DNA of 64,000 nt from Leisingera sp. M658. Its GTDB lineage: Bacteria > Pseudomonadota > Alphaproteobacteria > Rhodobacterales > Rhodobacteraceae. Shown here piece after piece: positions 35,035 through 44,315 of the stretch. Within the stretch, counting starts at the first letter, position 1. The number at the start of each line of letters is the position of its first letter. A program made the translations under genes and the position numbers. The notes below the pieces were generated by a model. That model searched no databases. It was given only the letters and a program-made list of their open reading frames with translations, and had not been told where the DNA came from. The stretch lies in contig NZ_CP083547.1 of the NCBI RefSeq assembly GCF_025144145.1, forward strand, positions 103,283 to 167,282. Reading direction: 5' to 3'.

Positions 35035-36036
35035 TCATCTCGCGTGCATGCGTTTTTTGGTTTCGCGCACACGTTCCGTTGCCTCCGGGCTGCCATCGTG
35101 AAAGCTGCCGAACCAGTTATCCCAGGGCATTTCCGGGCCGCCATAATTGCATTCGAAATACCGGTGATGCAGTTGGTGGTGGAACGACCCGATCTTCAGG
35201 TGGGCCTTGTCTCCCAGCACCAAGTTTTCAAACCCGGCATGCGACGTGGCTGAAGCAAGCGCCAACGAGAATCCGATGAAGAGGAAGTGGATCGGATGCG
35301 CGGGCACAACCAGGAAGATCAGCAACAGGCTCATGTAGCCGACATGCTCGATCGGATGCATGGAAAAGCCAGACCACGGTGCGACTGAAACACTGCGATG
35401 ATGCACCGAATGCACGCGTTTATAGATCCATGGGATGTGCAGTGCGCGGTGCAGCCAGTAGAAATGGAAGGATTGTACAACAGGCAACAACAGGAACAGG
35501 GCAAAGAAACAGAGCGGATTGCTCCGGGCCGTAATTATCGGTGCCCAGCCATTAGCGTAAGCCATCCAAACGATGGCATCATAGAACGTCCAGACGGTCA
35601 CACCAGATAGGAGCGCATAGGTGACATTGTCCCAATACTGATCGTTCCACAGGAAGATGCGTGCATTCCTGGCTGGTCCGCGCCGGTCGAACTTGTAGTC
35701 GTCGCCTTGCTTCTTCCATCCGTAAAGCCACAGGTGCAGCCCTTGGGCAAAAATCGTAATCAGGATCAGGTTGCGCGCCCAAAGCTGCAATACCCATCCC
35801 CAGCTCAAGCGCTGCATCTGCTCCAAGGGTGGCACCAGCCACGCCCAGATGGCCCAGGCCATCAGGGCGTAGATCAGGTATTCGGTGATCGGCAACCAGT
35901 TGGTCGCAAACCACCGGAGCGTGGCCATGGGCCTTGGCGGCCACGAGAAAAGCGGTGTTACTGCGACAGGCAAGTCGGGATGCCAGTTCCATTCCTTGCT
36001 TGTGCCAGCTTCCACGTGCTTTTCAGTGGCCGACAT
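35035..36036 (-). CDS. Sterol desaturase/fatty acid hydroxylase superfamily membrane protein
   Basis: A 333-residue membrane di-iron protein. The histidine boxes are HRALH, HSVHH and HHQLHH, within a hydrophobic protein with about four to six membrane segments. The family hydroxylates or desaturates lipids, sterols and other hydrophobic compounds using oxygen. Its start lies 9 bases after the stop of the binding-protein gene upstream on the same strand, so the two are probably co-transcribed. It sits next to the lyase/beta-oxidation operon and may feed it by oxidising a substrate. The actual substrate is unknown. Confidence 0.86.
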   Translation of the reverse strand: MSATEKHVEAGTSKEWNWHPDLPVAVTPLFSWPPRPMATLRWFATNWLPITEYLIYALMAWAIWAWLVPPLEQMQRLSWGWVLQLWARNLILITIFAQGLHLWLYGWKKQGDDYKFDRRGPARNARIFLWNDQYWDNVTYALLSGVTVWTFYDAIVWMAYANGWAPIITARSNPLCFFALFLLLPVVQSFHFYWLHRALHIPWIYKRVHSVHHRSVSVAPWSGFSMHPIEHVGYMSLLLIFLVVPAHPIHFLFIGFSLALASATSHAGFENLVLGDKAHLKIGSFHHQLHHRYFECNYGGPEMPWDNWFGSFHDGSPEATERVRETKKRMHAR

Positions 36037-36045
36037 GTGCGCCTC

Positions 36046-37713
36046 CTATGCGTCCAACCAGATCTTATCCATGTGGATTTCAAAGGTCGGGTGCATGCCC
36101 ATCCCTTTCACATTTGGGCGGCTGTGATTGTAAAGGGAGCGCCAATAGGGCTGCGTCACCACACCTTCGTCGAGCAAGATCCTCTGCAGTTTGGCCATGA
36201 TTTCCCTGCGTTTGTCCGCATCAGGGGTTGCCAGTGCATCTGCCAGCAAACGGTCGAACTCAGGATTGTTGAACCCGGTTTCGTTCCAGTTTTCTCCGGA
36301 CCGGTAGGTCAGGGCCAGAATTTGCACGCCGAGCGGGCGCATGTTCCAATTGGTCGAGCTGAAGGGAAATTTCGCCCAGTCATTCCAGAAAGATGCTCCA
36401 GGAACTACTGTTCGCTTCACCTTGATCCCGGCTTCTCGCAATTGCGCAGCCATGGCGTCGGTTGTGTTACGGCGCCAGTCATCGTCGATCGAAATCAGCT
36501 CGTGCTCAAAGTCTTCCATTCCGACTTCCTTGAGAAGCTCTATGGCCCCGGCAGGATCGTGAGGTATCCGGTCCACTTCCGCATACTCGGGATGAATCGG
36601 ACAGACATGATGGTTCTGCGCCGGTATTCCCAACCCGTTGACCCCCAACTCGAGCAATACTGAGTTGTCGACCGCCATTGACAGGGCGCGACGGACACGT
36701 GCGTCTGCATAGGGTTTTTTGCCATTCACTGTGGCGTCCTGATTGGGGCGGATAACAATGGTCGCGGCCGTCACGGCTTCGTTTTGCTGCAGGCCCAGCC
36801 CGGTCAGCACCGCAACAAAATCACCGCTGGATTCGTAGTTGGCGTCGATTTCTTCCGCTTCATAGGAAGACAGGATGGTGGTCGGGTCGGTTCCCACGTC
36901 CAGGTATTCGATCCTGTCCAAATAGGCCCCCTGGCCCTCGTTCCACCACGTGTGGCCGTCTTTGCGGACCAAAACGGCTTTAACGCCGACTTCATGGCTT
37001 TCCAGGGTGTAGGGACCTGTCCCCAGTGGCGCCTTGAAAGGATCTGCACTGCCGGCGTCTGGATGCACGATGGCTGCGGGATAGTCCGCCATGCCGGCGA
37101 TCAGTGTAATATCCGGGTTCGGCAGGTTCAGCCGCACGGTCGAGGTGTCAACCACTTCGATGGTTCCCTCAGCCGCCTTTGAGGTATCGGGATCAATCAA
37201 TGTCCCGAACCGGCCCGCCATGGAATTGCCTTCGGCCCCCTTATCGCACCACCGTTCAATATTGTATGCGACATGCTCCGCGGTAAGTGGATCGCCGTTG
37301 TGCCAGGTCACCCCGGGGCGCACATTCAGAATGTAGGTCTTTGCATCTTCGCTGATTTCCCAGCTTTCCAGAAGCATCGGCTCAAAGGTGAACTGATGAG
37401 TGTAGCGCACCAGATACTCAAGCCAGCCCCGGCTGATGTTGGCTTGCGGGCTGTCATCATAAGACCGCGGATCCTTGCCTTCCCGAACAACCATCCCGAT
37501 CCGCAGCGTTCCGCCGGTCTTTGGTGTTTCTGACGCGAAAGCCGGGGCATTCATGCCCAGCATGGTGTAGGCTGTTGCGGTAGTGGCCCCGAACGTTGTC
37601 GCCATGGCAAGAAATTCACGCCGGCTGACTTCGTCATTCCGACGCTTCGCATTGTGAGCAGAGTCTTCGAGGGTTGCGGGCAGTATGTCACAGCCAGACT
37701 TGTAAAGTTTCAT
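36046..37713 (-). CDS. Orphan ABC substrate-binding protein, SBP family 5, Tat-exported
   Basis: A 555-residue binding protein of the DppA/OppA class. A twin-arginine motif (SRREFLAMAT) stands about 30 residues from the start, followed by a hydrophobic stretch ending near PAFASE. Family motifs include GVTWHNGDPLTAEHVAYN and GTGPYTLESHEVG. ATG 37713 has GGGAGGAAATC just upstream; the longer frame to 37830 is rejected. No permease or ATPase gene is nearby, so it must use a transporter encoded elsewhere or the operon has lost its partners. The membrane hydroxylase follows it directly. Confidence 0.9.
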   Translation of the reverse strand: MKLYKSGCDILPATLEDSAHNAKRRNDEVSRREFLAMATTFGATTATAYTMLGMNAPAFASETPKTGGTLRIGMVVREGKDPRSYDDSPQANISRGWLEYLVRYTHQFTFEPMLLESWEISEDAKTYILNVRPGVTWHNGDPLTAEHVAYNIERWCDKGAEGNSMAGRFGTLIDPDTSKAAEGTIEVVDTSTVRLNLPNPDITLIAGMADYPAAIVHPDAGSADPFKAPLGTGPYTLESHEVGVKAVLVRKDGHTWWNEGQGAYLDRIEYLDVGTDPTTILSSYEAEEIDANYESSGDFVAVLTGLGLQQNEAVTAATIVIRPNQDATVNGKKPYADARVRRALSMAVDNSVLLELGVNGLGIPAQNHHVCPIHPEYAEVDRIPHDPAGAIELLKEVGMEDFEHELISIDDDWRRNTTDAMAAQLREAGIKVKRTVVPGASFWNDWAKFPFSSTNWNMRPLGVQILALTYRSGENWNETGFNNPEFDRLLADALATPDADKRREIMAKLQRILLDEGVVTQPYWRSLYNHSRPNVKGMGMHPTFEIHMDKIWLDA

Positions 37714-38416
37714 GATTTCCTCCCGGGTTGGCGGGAGGCAAACGCCGCGATCAGAGCCGGAAGGGCTTCTGGAATCATGAACGCTTACTTCCCATTGTCG
37801 TTGGCACGCCTGGGGTGAAACAAAGTCCAAGCCAAGTTATGCCTTATTTGTAATGGCAATATGTATCGGCAGGCCCGCGCTCGAAGAACTGAAAAGATTT
37901 TTGGATCATGTACAATCAGTAACCGGTGCAGGATTGGAGCTGAACTTTTGCACAGGTGATCTCGTTCCTAAGTTGGCGAATATGAGCACCGGTAAGACTG
38001 CTGCCGAGAACCTGTGGGAGGTGTCATCCTTCCTGTGAATGTCTGTTTTGCGCCGTTCACACTTATTCAAGCGTACTGCAACATTGACCGACTTGGGCTC
38101 TTTTGACACCTTCGCCGCACGTTGGACGAACGGCAGGTTCTCGACTCATGGGTTGAAAACTGGAGAGTTTACGAGTCTCAGAAATTCAAAGACCTAAGTG
38201 GCTGATTTTGTTGGAACCGCAGTCTCACCATTAGGGTGATCCGACAAACAGCAATGTCACACATGGGCTCAACAGGCCGTTCCTCCAACTTCTCCGCAAG
38301 GCTTTTCAGCCCTTCGGATTTTGAAGTCTGCGGGCTGATAAACCTTGCTCCCCGTAGGTGGCTGGAGACACTTCTGCTTTGCGCAGCCGATGGCATTTCT
38401 GACTGGGGTTTACAAT
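37714..38416. other. 703-bp stretch without a recognisable gene
   Basis: The first part is the leader of the binding-protein gene. The remainder, up to the end of livF-like gene, looks less GC-rich than its right flank and holds only short frames (for example 37853-38038, 61 codons) with no motif I recognise. It may be decayed mobile or foreign DNA at the edge of the 24.7-38.4 kb block. Confidence 0.5.
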
Positions 38417-39106
38417 CTAAACGCCTAGAAACCGGTCCGCCACTTCTGCCGGCAGTTCGCCGATGCCACCGCCCCAAGCTTTGCTGCCCTTGTTCAGGAT
38501 AACCGCACGGTCAGCAATAGCCGACAGCTCCTTCAGCGACTTGTCCACCACCAGAATCGCAAGCCCCGCCTCACGCTTGAGGCGGCCAATCGCGGCCCAG
38601 ATCTCCTGCCGGACCACAGGCGCCAGGCCCTCGGTCGCCTCGTCCAGGATCAGCAGGCGCGGGTTGGTCATCAAGGCGCGGCTTATGGTCAGCATCTGCT
38701 GTTCGCCGCCGGACAAAGACCCGGCTTTCTGGTTTCGCCGTTCCTCCAGCCGCGGAAACAGCTCTGCTGCTTTCTTGAAATCCCACGGGCCAGGGCGTGC
38801 TGCAGCCGTTAGGTTTTCCTCAACCGTCAGCGGCGCAAAGCAGCGCCGCCCTTCGGGCACCAGCCCGATACCCAGCCGGGCAATCTTGTAGGAGGGCAGC
38901 CGGCGCAGGTCGTGGCCGTCAAACCGCAGCTCTCCCTTGGTGGCTGCGAGCATGCCGCAGATGGTCTTGATGGTGGTGGATTTACCCATGCCGTTGCGGC
39001 CCATCAACGCCACCACTTCGCCCTCGGCGAGTTCCAGATCGACCCCGAACAGCGCCTGCGCCGGGCCGTATGCGGCTTCAACCCCTTGTAAAGACAGCAG
39101 GCTCAT
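38417..39106 (-). CDS. livF: Branched-chain amino acid-type ABC transporter ATPase (LivF)
   Basis: A 229-residue ATPase. Walker A is GRNGMGKST, the signature is LSGGEQQML and Walker B is LLILDEATEG. The segment ARLGIGLVPEGRRCFAPLTV is typical of LivF. It overlaps livG by four bases and is the last gene of the operon. The ligand class of this family includes amino acids, urea, amides and aromatic acids, so the amino-acid name is only a family label. Confidence 0.92.
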   Translation of the reverse strand: MSLLSLQGVEAAYGPAQALFGVDLELAEGEVVALMGRNGMGKSTTIKTICGMLAATKGELRFDGHDLRRLPSYKIARLGIGLVPEGRRCFAPLTVEENLTAAARPGPWDFKKAAELFPRLEERRNQKAGSLSGGEQQMLTISRALMTNPRLLILDEATEGLAPVVRQEIWAAIGRLKREAGLAILVVDKSLKELSAIADRAVILNKGSKAWGGGIGELPAEVADRFLGV

Positions 39107-39858
39107 GCGGCGTCCTCCTCTCCCAGATAGGCACGGCGCACATCGGCATTGGCGCGGATGTCATCGGCGGTGCCGGTTGCGATGATCTGGCCGTAAACCA
39201 GCACGCTGATCCGGTCGGCCAAGGCAAAAACCGCGTCCATGTCGTGCTCCACCAAAAGGATCGGCGCCTCCTGACGTAAGCCGTCAAGGAAGCCGGTCAA
39301 CGCCTTGGAGCCTGCGGACCCAAGCCCGGCCATCGGCTCATCCATCAGGAACAATCTTGGCTGCAGCGTCAGCGCCACGGCGACCTCCAACTGGCGGCGC
39401 TGGCCGTGGGACAGGTCAGCAGTGCGGCGATGCGCATCCTGTGCCAGCCCGACCCGCTCCAGCGCGCCGCCTGCCTGCTCCAGCAGCTCCGGGTCCTTCA
39501 TCACGTTGCGGAAGAACCGGAACGGGCCGCCCCGCCCGCCGAGCGCGCCCAGCACCGCGTTTTGCAAAACGGTGTAGTCCATCGCCAGCGCCGAGATCTG
39601 AAACGTCCGCCCCAGCCCCATCCGCGCCCGCGCAACGGTATTCAGCGCAGTCACATCCCGCCCCAGCAGCTCCACCGTGCCGCTGTCAGGTGCCAGATTA
39701 CCGGCAATCTGTTTGATCAGGGTCGATTTCCCCGCGCCATTGGGGCCAATCAGCGCGTGGATTTCGCCCGCCCGCAGGTCCAGCGACACATCTCGGCTCG
39801 CCTGCAATGCGCCAAAGCTTTTGTTCAGGCCCTTGGTTTTCAGAACCGTTTCAACCAT
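39103..39858 (-). CDS. livG: Branched-chain amino acid-type ABC transporter ATPase (LivG)
   Basis: A 251-residue ATPase. Walker A is GPNGAGKST, the signature is LSHGQRRQL and Walker B is LFLMDEPMAG. ARARMGLGRTFQISALAMD is a LivG hallmark. It overlaps livM by eight bases and livF by four, so all are translated together. It pairs with LivF to drive the importer. Confidence 0.93.
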   Translation of the reverse strand: MVETVLKTKGLNKSFGALQASRDVSLDLRAGEIHALIGPNGAGKSTLIKQIAGNLAPDSGTVELLGRDVTALNTVARARMGLGRTFQISALAMDYTVLQNAVLGALGGRGGPFRFFRNVMKDPELLEQAGGALERVGLAQDAHRRTADLSHGQRRQLEVAVALTLQPRLFLMDEPMAGLGSAGSKALTGFLDGLRQEAPILLVEHDMDAVFALADRISVLVYGQIIATGTADDIRANADVRRAYLGEEDAA

Positions 39859-40840
39859 GCGCCTTCTCCCGTCCGGCCAGCGCCCCGATCAGCCCGCCGC
39901 GGGCAAACAGAACGATCAGCAGCAGCAGGATCCCAAGGAAGATCTGCCAGTAATCGCTGATCCCGCCCAGAAGATGCTCCAAGAGGATATAGAGCGCGGC
40001 ACCGGCGACCGGCCCATACAGCCGCCCAACACCCCCAAGGATAACAAAGATCATGATCTCGCCGCTGGTGTGCCAGCTGAGCATGGTGGGGCTGACAAAG
40101 CGGTTGAGGTCAGCAAACAGCGCCCCCGCCAGCCCGGTGATGGCACCGGAAATCACAAAGGCGGTCAGCCGCAGGGTAAACGGGGTCAGGCCCACTGCCT
40201 CGACCCGCTCCTCGTTCTGGCGCGCGGCGGACAGAGCCAGCCCGAAGGGCGAGCGCGCCAGCCGGGCGGTGAAAAACAGTACGCCGCACAGGATCACATA
40301 GGCAATGGCAAAAAACTGGATCGGGTCCAGGGTGTTCAGGCCCGGGAAGTCATTGCGGACCCAGATCGACAGCCCGTCTTCACCGCCATAGGCGCTCCAG
40401 CTGATCGCGAAGTAATACAGCATCTGGCCGAACGCCAAGGTGATCATGATGAAATAGACACCCGACGTGCGCAAAGACAGCGCCCCGATCACCAGCGCGG
40501 CCAGGGCACTGGCGGCAACCGCCACCAGCCAGATCAGCGGCATCTGGTTGCTGCCCTCAAACATAAACGGCCATTCAAACAGCGGCTCATAGTTCTGGGC
40601 ATGGGCCGCCAGGATGCCCATGGCATAGCCGCCGATGCCGAAAAACGCCGCATGGCCCAGGCTGATCAGCCCGCCCTGCCCCAGCGCAATGTTCAGCCCC
40701 ACCCCGGCCAGCGCCAGGATCGCCGCCTTGGTCGCCAGGGTGATGATGAACGGCTCATCCAGGCTCCAGGCCGCCAGCGGCACGATCAAGAGCGCGGCAA
40801 TCATCACCCAGTTCAGCAGGGTTTCACGGGTCAGCATCAT
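39851..40840 (-). CDS. livM: Branched-chain amino acid-type ABC transporter permease (LivM)
   Basis: A 329-residue membrane permease with about nine helices. Characteristic stretches are LALAGVGLNIALGQGGLISL, FFGIGGYAMGILA and GLAGALFADLNRFVSP. It overlaps livH by four bases (ATGA) upstream and livG downstream. It forms the channel with LivH. Confidence 0.92.
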   Translation of the reverse strand: MMLTRETLLNWVMIAALLIVPLAAWSLDEPFIITLATKAAILALAGVGLNIALGQGGLISLGHAAFFGIGGYAMGILAAHAQNYEPLFEWPFMFEGSNQMPLIWLVAVAASALAALVIGALSLRTSGVYFIMITLAFGQMLYYFAISWSAYGGEDGLSIWVRNDFPGLNTLDPIQFFAIAYVILCGVLFFTARLARSPFGLALSAARQNEERVEAVGLTPFTLRLTAFVISGAITGLAGALFADLNRFVSPTMLSWHTSGEIMIFVILGGVGRLYGPVAGAALYILLEHLLGGISDYWQIFLGILLLLIVLFARGGLIGALAGREKAHG

Positions 40841-41757
40841 GCGCTCCCTCCATACAGGCCCGAGGGGCGCACCAGCAAAACCCCCGCCATCAGAATGTAG
40901 ATCAGCATCGACGCCAGCGATGCACCCGCCGAGGCTGCACTGGCAGGCTCCATGAACAGGGCGAAAAGCCGCGGCAGGAACACCCCGCCCAAAGTGTCGG
41001 TCATCCCCACCAGCAACGCGCCGGCCAATGCGCCCTTGATCGAGCCGATGCCGCCGATGACGATCACCACAAAGGCCAGGATCAGCACTGGCTCGCCCAT
41101 GCCGACCTGCACCGATTGGATCGCGCCCACCAGCGCGCCGGCCAGACCGGCCAAGGCGGCGCCAAGGGCAAACACCAGTGTGTAGAGTTTGGAGATATCG
41201 ACGCCAAGGGCGGCAATCATCTCGCGGTCGGCCTCGCCTGCGCGAATTTGGATGCCTATCCGCGTGCGGGCGATCAGCAGGAACAGGCCCGCGGCGATGG
41301 CCAGCCCGATCAGGATGATCGCCAACCGGTACAGCGGGTATTCAATGCCGCCCGGCAGGGTAACCGGTCCCGACAGATAAGGCGGCACATCCAGAAACAG
41401 CGGGAAAGATCCGAACAGCCAGCGGGTGCCTTCGGAAAAGATCAGGATCAGCGCGAATGTCGCCAGCACCTGGTCCAGATGGTCGCGCCGGTACAGGCGG
41501 CGGATCACCACCAGCTCCATCAGCGCCCCGGCTGCGGCGGCAGCGGCAAGGCTTGCGATCAGCGCCAGCAGGAACGATCCGCTCCAGCCGGCAACGGCGG
41601 CGGCCGCAAAAGCGCCCACCATATAAAGCGAACCATGGGCCAGATTGATCAGCCCCATCACCCCGAATACCAGCGTCAGCCCGGCTGCCATCAGAAACAG
41701 CATGACGCCGAACTGCAGCCCGTTCAGGATCTGCTCCAGAACTAGAATATAGGTCAT
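40837..41757 (-). CDS. livH: Branched-chain amino acid-type ABC transporter permease (LivH)
   Basis: A 306-residue membrane permease. LNGLQFGVMLFLMAAGLTLV, GVMGLINLAHGSLYMVGAF and GGIGSIKGALAGALLVG are typical LivH segments. It follows the binding-protein gene on the minus strand after a 66-bp gap that contains a 10-bp stem-loop, and overlaps livM by four bases. Confidence 0.92.
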   Translation of the reverse strand: MTYILVLEQILNGLQFGVMLFLMAAGLTLVFGVMGLINLAHGSLYMVGAFAAAAVAGWSGSFLLALIASLAAAAAAGALMELVVIRRLYRRDHLDQVLATFALILIFSEGTRWLFGSFPLFLDVPPYLSGPVTLPGGIEYPLYRLAIILIGLAIAAGLFLLIARTRIGIQIRAGEADREMIAALGVDISKLYTLVFALGAALAGLAGALVGAIQSVQVGMGEPVLILAFVVIVIGGIGSIKGALAGALLVGMTDTLGGVFLPRLFALFMEPASAASAGASLASMLIYILMAGVLLVRPSGLYGGSA

Positions 41758-41786
41758 TTGAATTTCCGAAGGGGTAGTTTGCCGCG

Positions 41787-41810
41787 GCGGAGGCGCTGTG
41801 GCGCCTCCGC
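41787..41810 (-). terminator. Intercistronic stem-loop between the Liv binding protein and livH
   Basis: GCGGAGGCGC (41787-41796) pairs perfectly with GCGCCTCCGC (41801-41810) around a 4-base loop. There is no T-run. Its position matches the stem-loops after the other two binding-protein genes in the window, so mRNA stabilisation and partial termination are likely. Confidence 0.7.
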
Positions 41811-41823
41811 TTGACGGTTTGTC

Positions 41824-42960
41824 TTACATCTTGCACTCGCCGGCGTAAGCGTCGGCGTGGTCGCTCAGCCCGGTGGCGATGATCTTGTTGGTAAAGACGT
41901 CACCTTCCTTGATCACTTCGCGGACATAGATGTCCTGGATCGGGTGATGGTTGCCGCCGAATTTGAAATCACCGCGGACCGATGCGAACTCCGCTGCCTT
42001 CAGCGCCGCGCGGAAGGCATCCTGGTCGCCAGGCTCCGCCTTGTCCAGCGCGCTCAGGATCAGGTTGGCGGTGTCAAAGCCCTGGCTGGCATAAAGCGAC
42101 GGCAGACGGCCGTATTTTTCCTGGAAAGACGCGACAAAACCGGCATTGGCCGCGTTGTCGATGTCCTTGTTCCACTGTGAGGTGTTCTTCACCCCCAGCG
42201 CGGCATCACCCACCGCCTGCAGAATGCCCTGATCAAACGAGAACGCAGGTCCGACCACCGGCAGGTCCACGCCGCTGCCAGCGTATTGTTTCAGAAAGGA
42301 AATCCCCATGCCGCCGGGCAGGAAGAAATAGACCGAGTCAGCACCGGAGGCGCGGATCTGTGCGATCTCGGCGGCGTAATCGGTCTGGCCCAGCTTGGTG
42401 TAGATCTCACCCGCCAGTTCACCGCCGTACATCCGTTTGTAGCCGGTCAGCGCGTCCTTGCCCGCCGGGTAGTTCGGCGCCAGGATGAAGCTGTTTTTCA
42501 GACCTGACTCATTGGCATAGGCACCCGCGGCCTCGTGCAGGTTGTCGTTCTGCCAGGCGACGTTGAAATAATTCGGATGGCAGCGCTTGCCCGCCAGCGC
42601 CGAAGGGCCTGCGTTCGGTGACAGGTAGAACACGCCCTGCGCAGTGGCAGCGGGCACCACCGCCATCGCCAGGTTGGACCAGATGATGCCGGTCAGGATA
42701 TCCACCTTTTCGGACTGGATCATCCGGTCTGCGATCTGCACCGCGGCATCGGGTTTGCGCTGATCATCCTCGATCACCACCTCGACACCGTCGCGGCCGT
42801 CCTGTTCGATTGCCAGCATAAAGCCGTCGCGCACGTCCACACCCAGCCCGGCGCCGCCGCCGGACAATGTGGTGATCATGCCAATCTTGGTGTCAGCCTG
42901 GGCCGCAGCCGCCAGCGCCGGGACTGCCGCTGCCATGGCGAGCATCCGAATGGTCTTCAT
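41824..42960 (-). CDS. Branched-chain amino acid-type ABC substrate-binding protein (Peripla_BP_6)
   Basis: A 378-residue periplasmic binding protein. The Sec signal peptide is MKTIRMLAMAAAVPALAAAA with cleavage near QAD. The mature start TKIGMITTLSGGGAGLGVDV is the family signature, with YASQGFDTANLILSALD later. ATG 42960 has GGGAGGAAAGACGTA upstream; the long frame to 43263 is rejected. It is the first gene of the five-gene liv-type operon. The ligand is unknown. Confidence 0.92.
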   Translation of the reverse strand: MKTIRMLAMAAAVPALAAAAQADTKIGMITTLSGGGAGLGVDVRDGFMLAIEQDGRDGVEVVIEDDQRKPDAAVQIADRMIQSEKVDILTGIIWSNLAMAVVPAATAQGVFYLSPNAGPSALAGKRCHPNYFNVAWQNDNLHEAAGAYANESGLKNSFILAPNYPAGKDALTGYKRMYGGELAGEIYTKLGQTDYAAEIAQIRASGADSVYFFLPGGMGISFLKQYAGSGVDLPVVGPAFSFDQGILQAVGDAALGVKNTSQWNKDIDNAANAGFVASFQEKYGRLPSLYASQGFDTANLILSALDKAEPGDQDAFRAALKAAEFASVRGDFKFGGNHHPIQDIYVREVIKEGDVFTNKIIATGLSDHADAYAGECKM

Positions 42961-43283
42961 TACGTCTTTCCTCCCAGAACATGCCCTGGACCGAAGCCAG
43001 GGTTTTGGATCAAATGCTTGCGACTTTAACGCCGCCCCGGCAGAAGCCAAGACCCGCTGCAGCCTGCATCTCTCCGGCTGATCTTTCGCCAGCCCTTGAT
43101 ACGAGCCTACGCAGGCTTGAACATTTATTTCAAGTATAAAATATATAGGACAATATTGTTGTCCTGCCGGTCCGGAACCGTTTCGAAAACCGGACCCGGG
43201 CTGCGAGGGGCCAGCCCCTCGCGCTCCCCGGAGTATTTGCAGAAAGATGAAGAAGGCCGGCAAGGCCGTGCTGTGCGCCTGGG
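42961..43283. other. 323-bp gap between the Liv operon and a LysR gene
   Basis: It contains no gene I can support. The left half should hold the Liv promoter, with an AT-rich patch near 43124-43160. The right half is the palindromic repeat at 43203-43256, which also follows the end of the minus-strand LysR gene. Confidence 0.6.
43203..43256. repeat. Dispersed palindromic repeat, copy 1
   Basis: GCGAGGGGC-CA-GCCCCTCGC is a perfect 9-bp hairpin, followed by GCTCCCCGGAGTATTTGCAG and AAAGATGAAG. The same design recurs at 51861-51911 and, inverted, at 62615-62653. Intergenic hairpins of this type with a following GTATTT are frequent in Rhodobacteraceae. Here it lies beyond the 3' end of a LysR gene and may terminate transcription. 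Confidence 0.75.
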
Positions 43284-44171
43284 TCAGCCCGGTCCAAAGC
43301 AGGCCGCCAAGTGGTCGATCAAGGCCCGGATCCGCGCCGTCAGATGGCGGCTGGACGGGTAAACCGCATAGAGTGTGATCGGATCGGTTTCCTGTTGTTC
43401 AAAAAGCACTTGCAGCCTGCCGTCCTGCAGAAACGGCAGCGCTGTATAGTGCGGGCAACGGGCAATCCCCAGGCCGCTGGCAGCCATATGGGCCACGGCA
43501 CGCGGTGAATTGGCGCGAAAGCTGCCGCCGACAATTATGGTACGCCGCCGGTCCTTGCGGCCAAAGGTCCAGGCATCCGGCTGCGGCGAGGTCATCTGCA
43601 GCAGGCAGTTGTGGGTGGCCAGTGTTTCGGGTTCGGCGGGGGTGCCCTGTGCCGCCAGATAGGCCGGCGATGCCACCACCACCAGCCGCATGGCGCAGAG
43701 TTTTCGGGCCACCAGCGTCGAATCCTTGAGTGTTCCAAAACGGACCGCCAGGTCCACGCCCTCCTCCAAGATGGGCAAGTGGCGGTCCGACAGCACCAGC
43801 TCAACCGCCACTTTGGGGTGCCTTTGCTGGAACGGCTGCAGGGCTTCGACCAGCTCGCGGCTGCCAAAGCCGGTGGGGGCGGTGATCCGGACCGGGCCTG
43901 CCAGCTCCTGCTGGCGCAGCTGCACCACATCCTCCAGCTCGTCGAATTGATCCAGCAGCGGCAGGCAGCGCTCCAGATAGGCGCGGCCCGTGTCGGTCAG
44001 CGTCACCTTGCGGGTGGTGCGGTTCAGCAGCTGCGCACCCAGCTGTTCCTCCAGCCGGGCCACGTATTTGCTGGCCAGTTTGGTGCTGATCCCGATTTGC
44101 CGCGCGCCATCAGTAAAAGAGCTTTGCGCCGCTACGGCAGCAAAAGTGCGCATGCAGTCCAATTTGTCCAT
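43284..44171 (-). CDS. LysR-family transcriptional regulator, divergent from glutathione S-transferase
   Basis: A 295-residue LysR-type protein. The helix-turn-helix is in LDCMRTFAAVAAQSSFTDGA and IGISTKLASKYVARLEEQLG, followed by LLNRTTRKVTLTDTGRAYLE. ATG 44171 has a GGGGGAG site upstream, and the family N-terminus begins there rather than at 44246. It is divergent from a glutathione S-transferase gene across a 144-bp gap, a common arrangement in which the regulator controls the transferase. Confidence 0.88.
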   Translation of the reverse strand: MDKLDCMRTFAAVAAQSSFTDGARQIGISTKLASKYVARLEEQLGAQLLNRTTRKVTLTDTGRAYLERCLPLLDQFDELEDVVQLRQQELAGPVRITAPTGFGSRELVEALQPFQQRHPKVAVELVLSDRHLPILEEGVDLAVRFGTLKDSTLVARKLCAMRLVVVASPAYLAAQGTPAEPETLATHNCLLQMTSPQPDAWTFGRKDRRRTIIVGGSFRANSPRAVAHMAASGLGIARCPHYTALPFLQDGRLQVLFEQQETDPITLYAVYPSSRHLTARIRALIDHLAACFGPG

Positions 44172-44315
44172 CACGTCTCCCCCAGTGCGGCCCTTTATGA
44201 ACCCTGCATACACAATCAATCGCCAAAATAGAATATTATCGCCCATACGTGCGGCCGCTATCTTGCCTGTGTCTTCAACACCTCATGGCACATGCCACAG
44301 AAAAGGACCCCAAAT

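Noticed and set aside
37853..38038. A 61-codon frame in the gene-free stretch
   Set aside because: No recognisable motif and no clear ribosome site; treated as chance.
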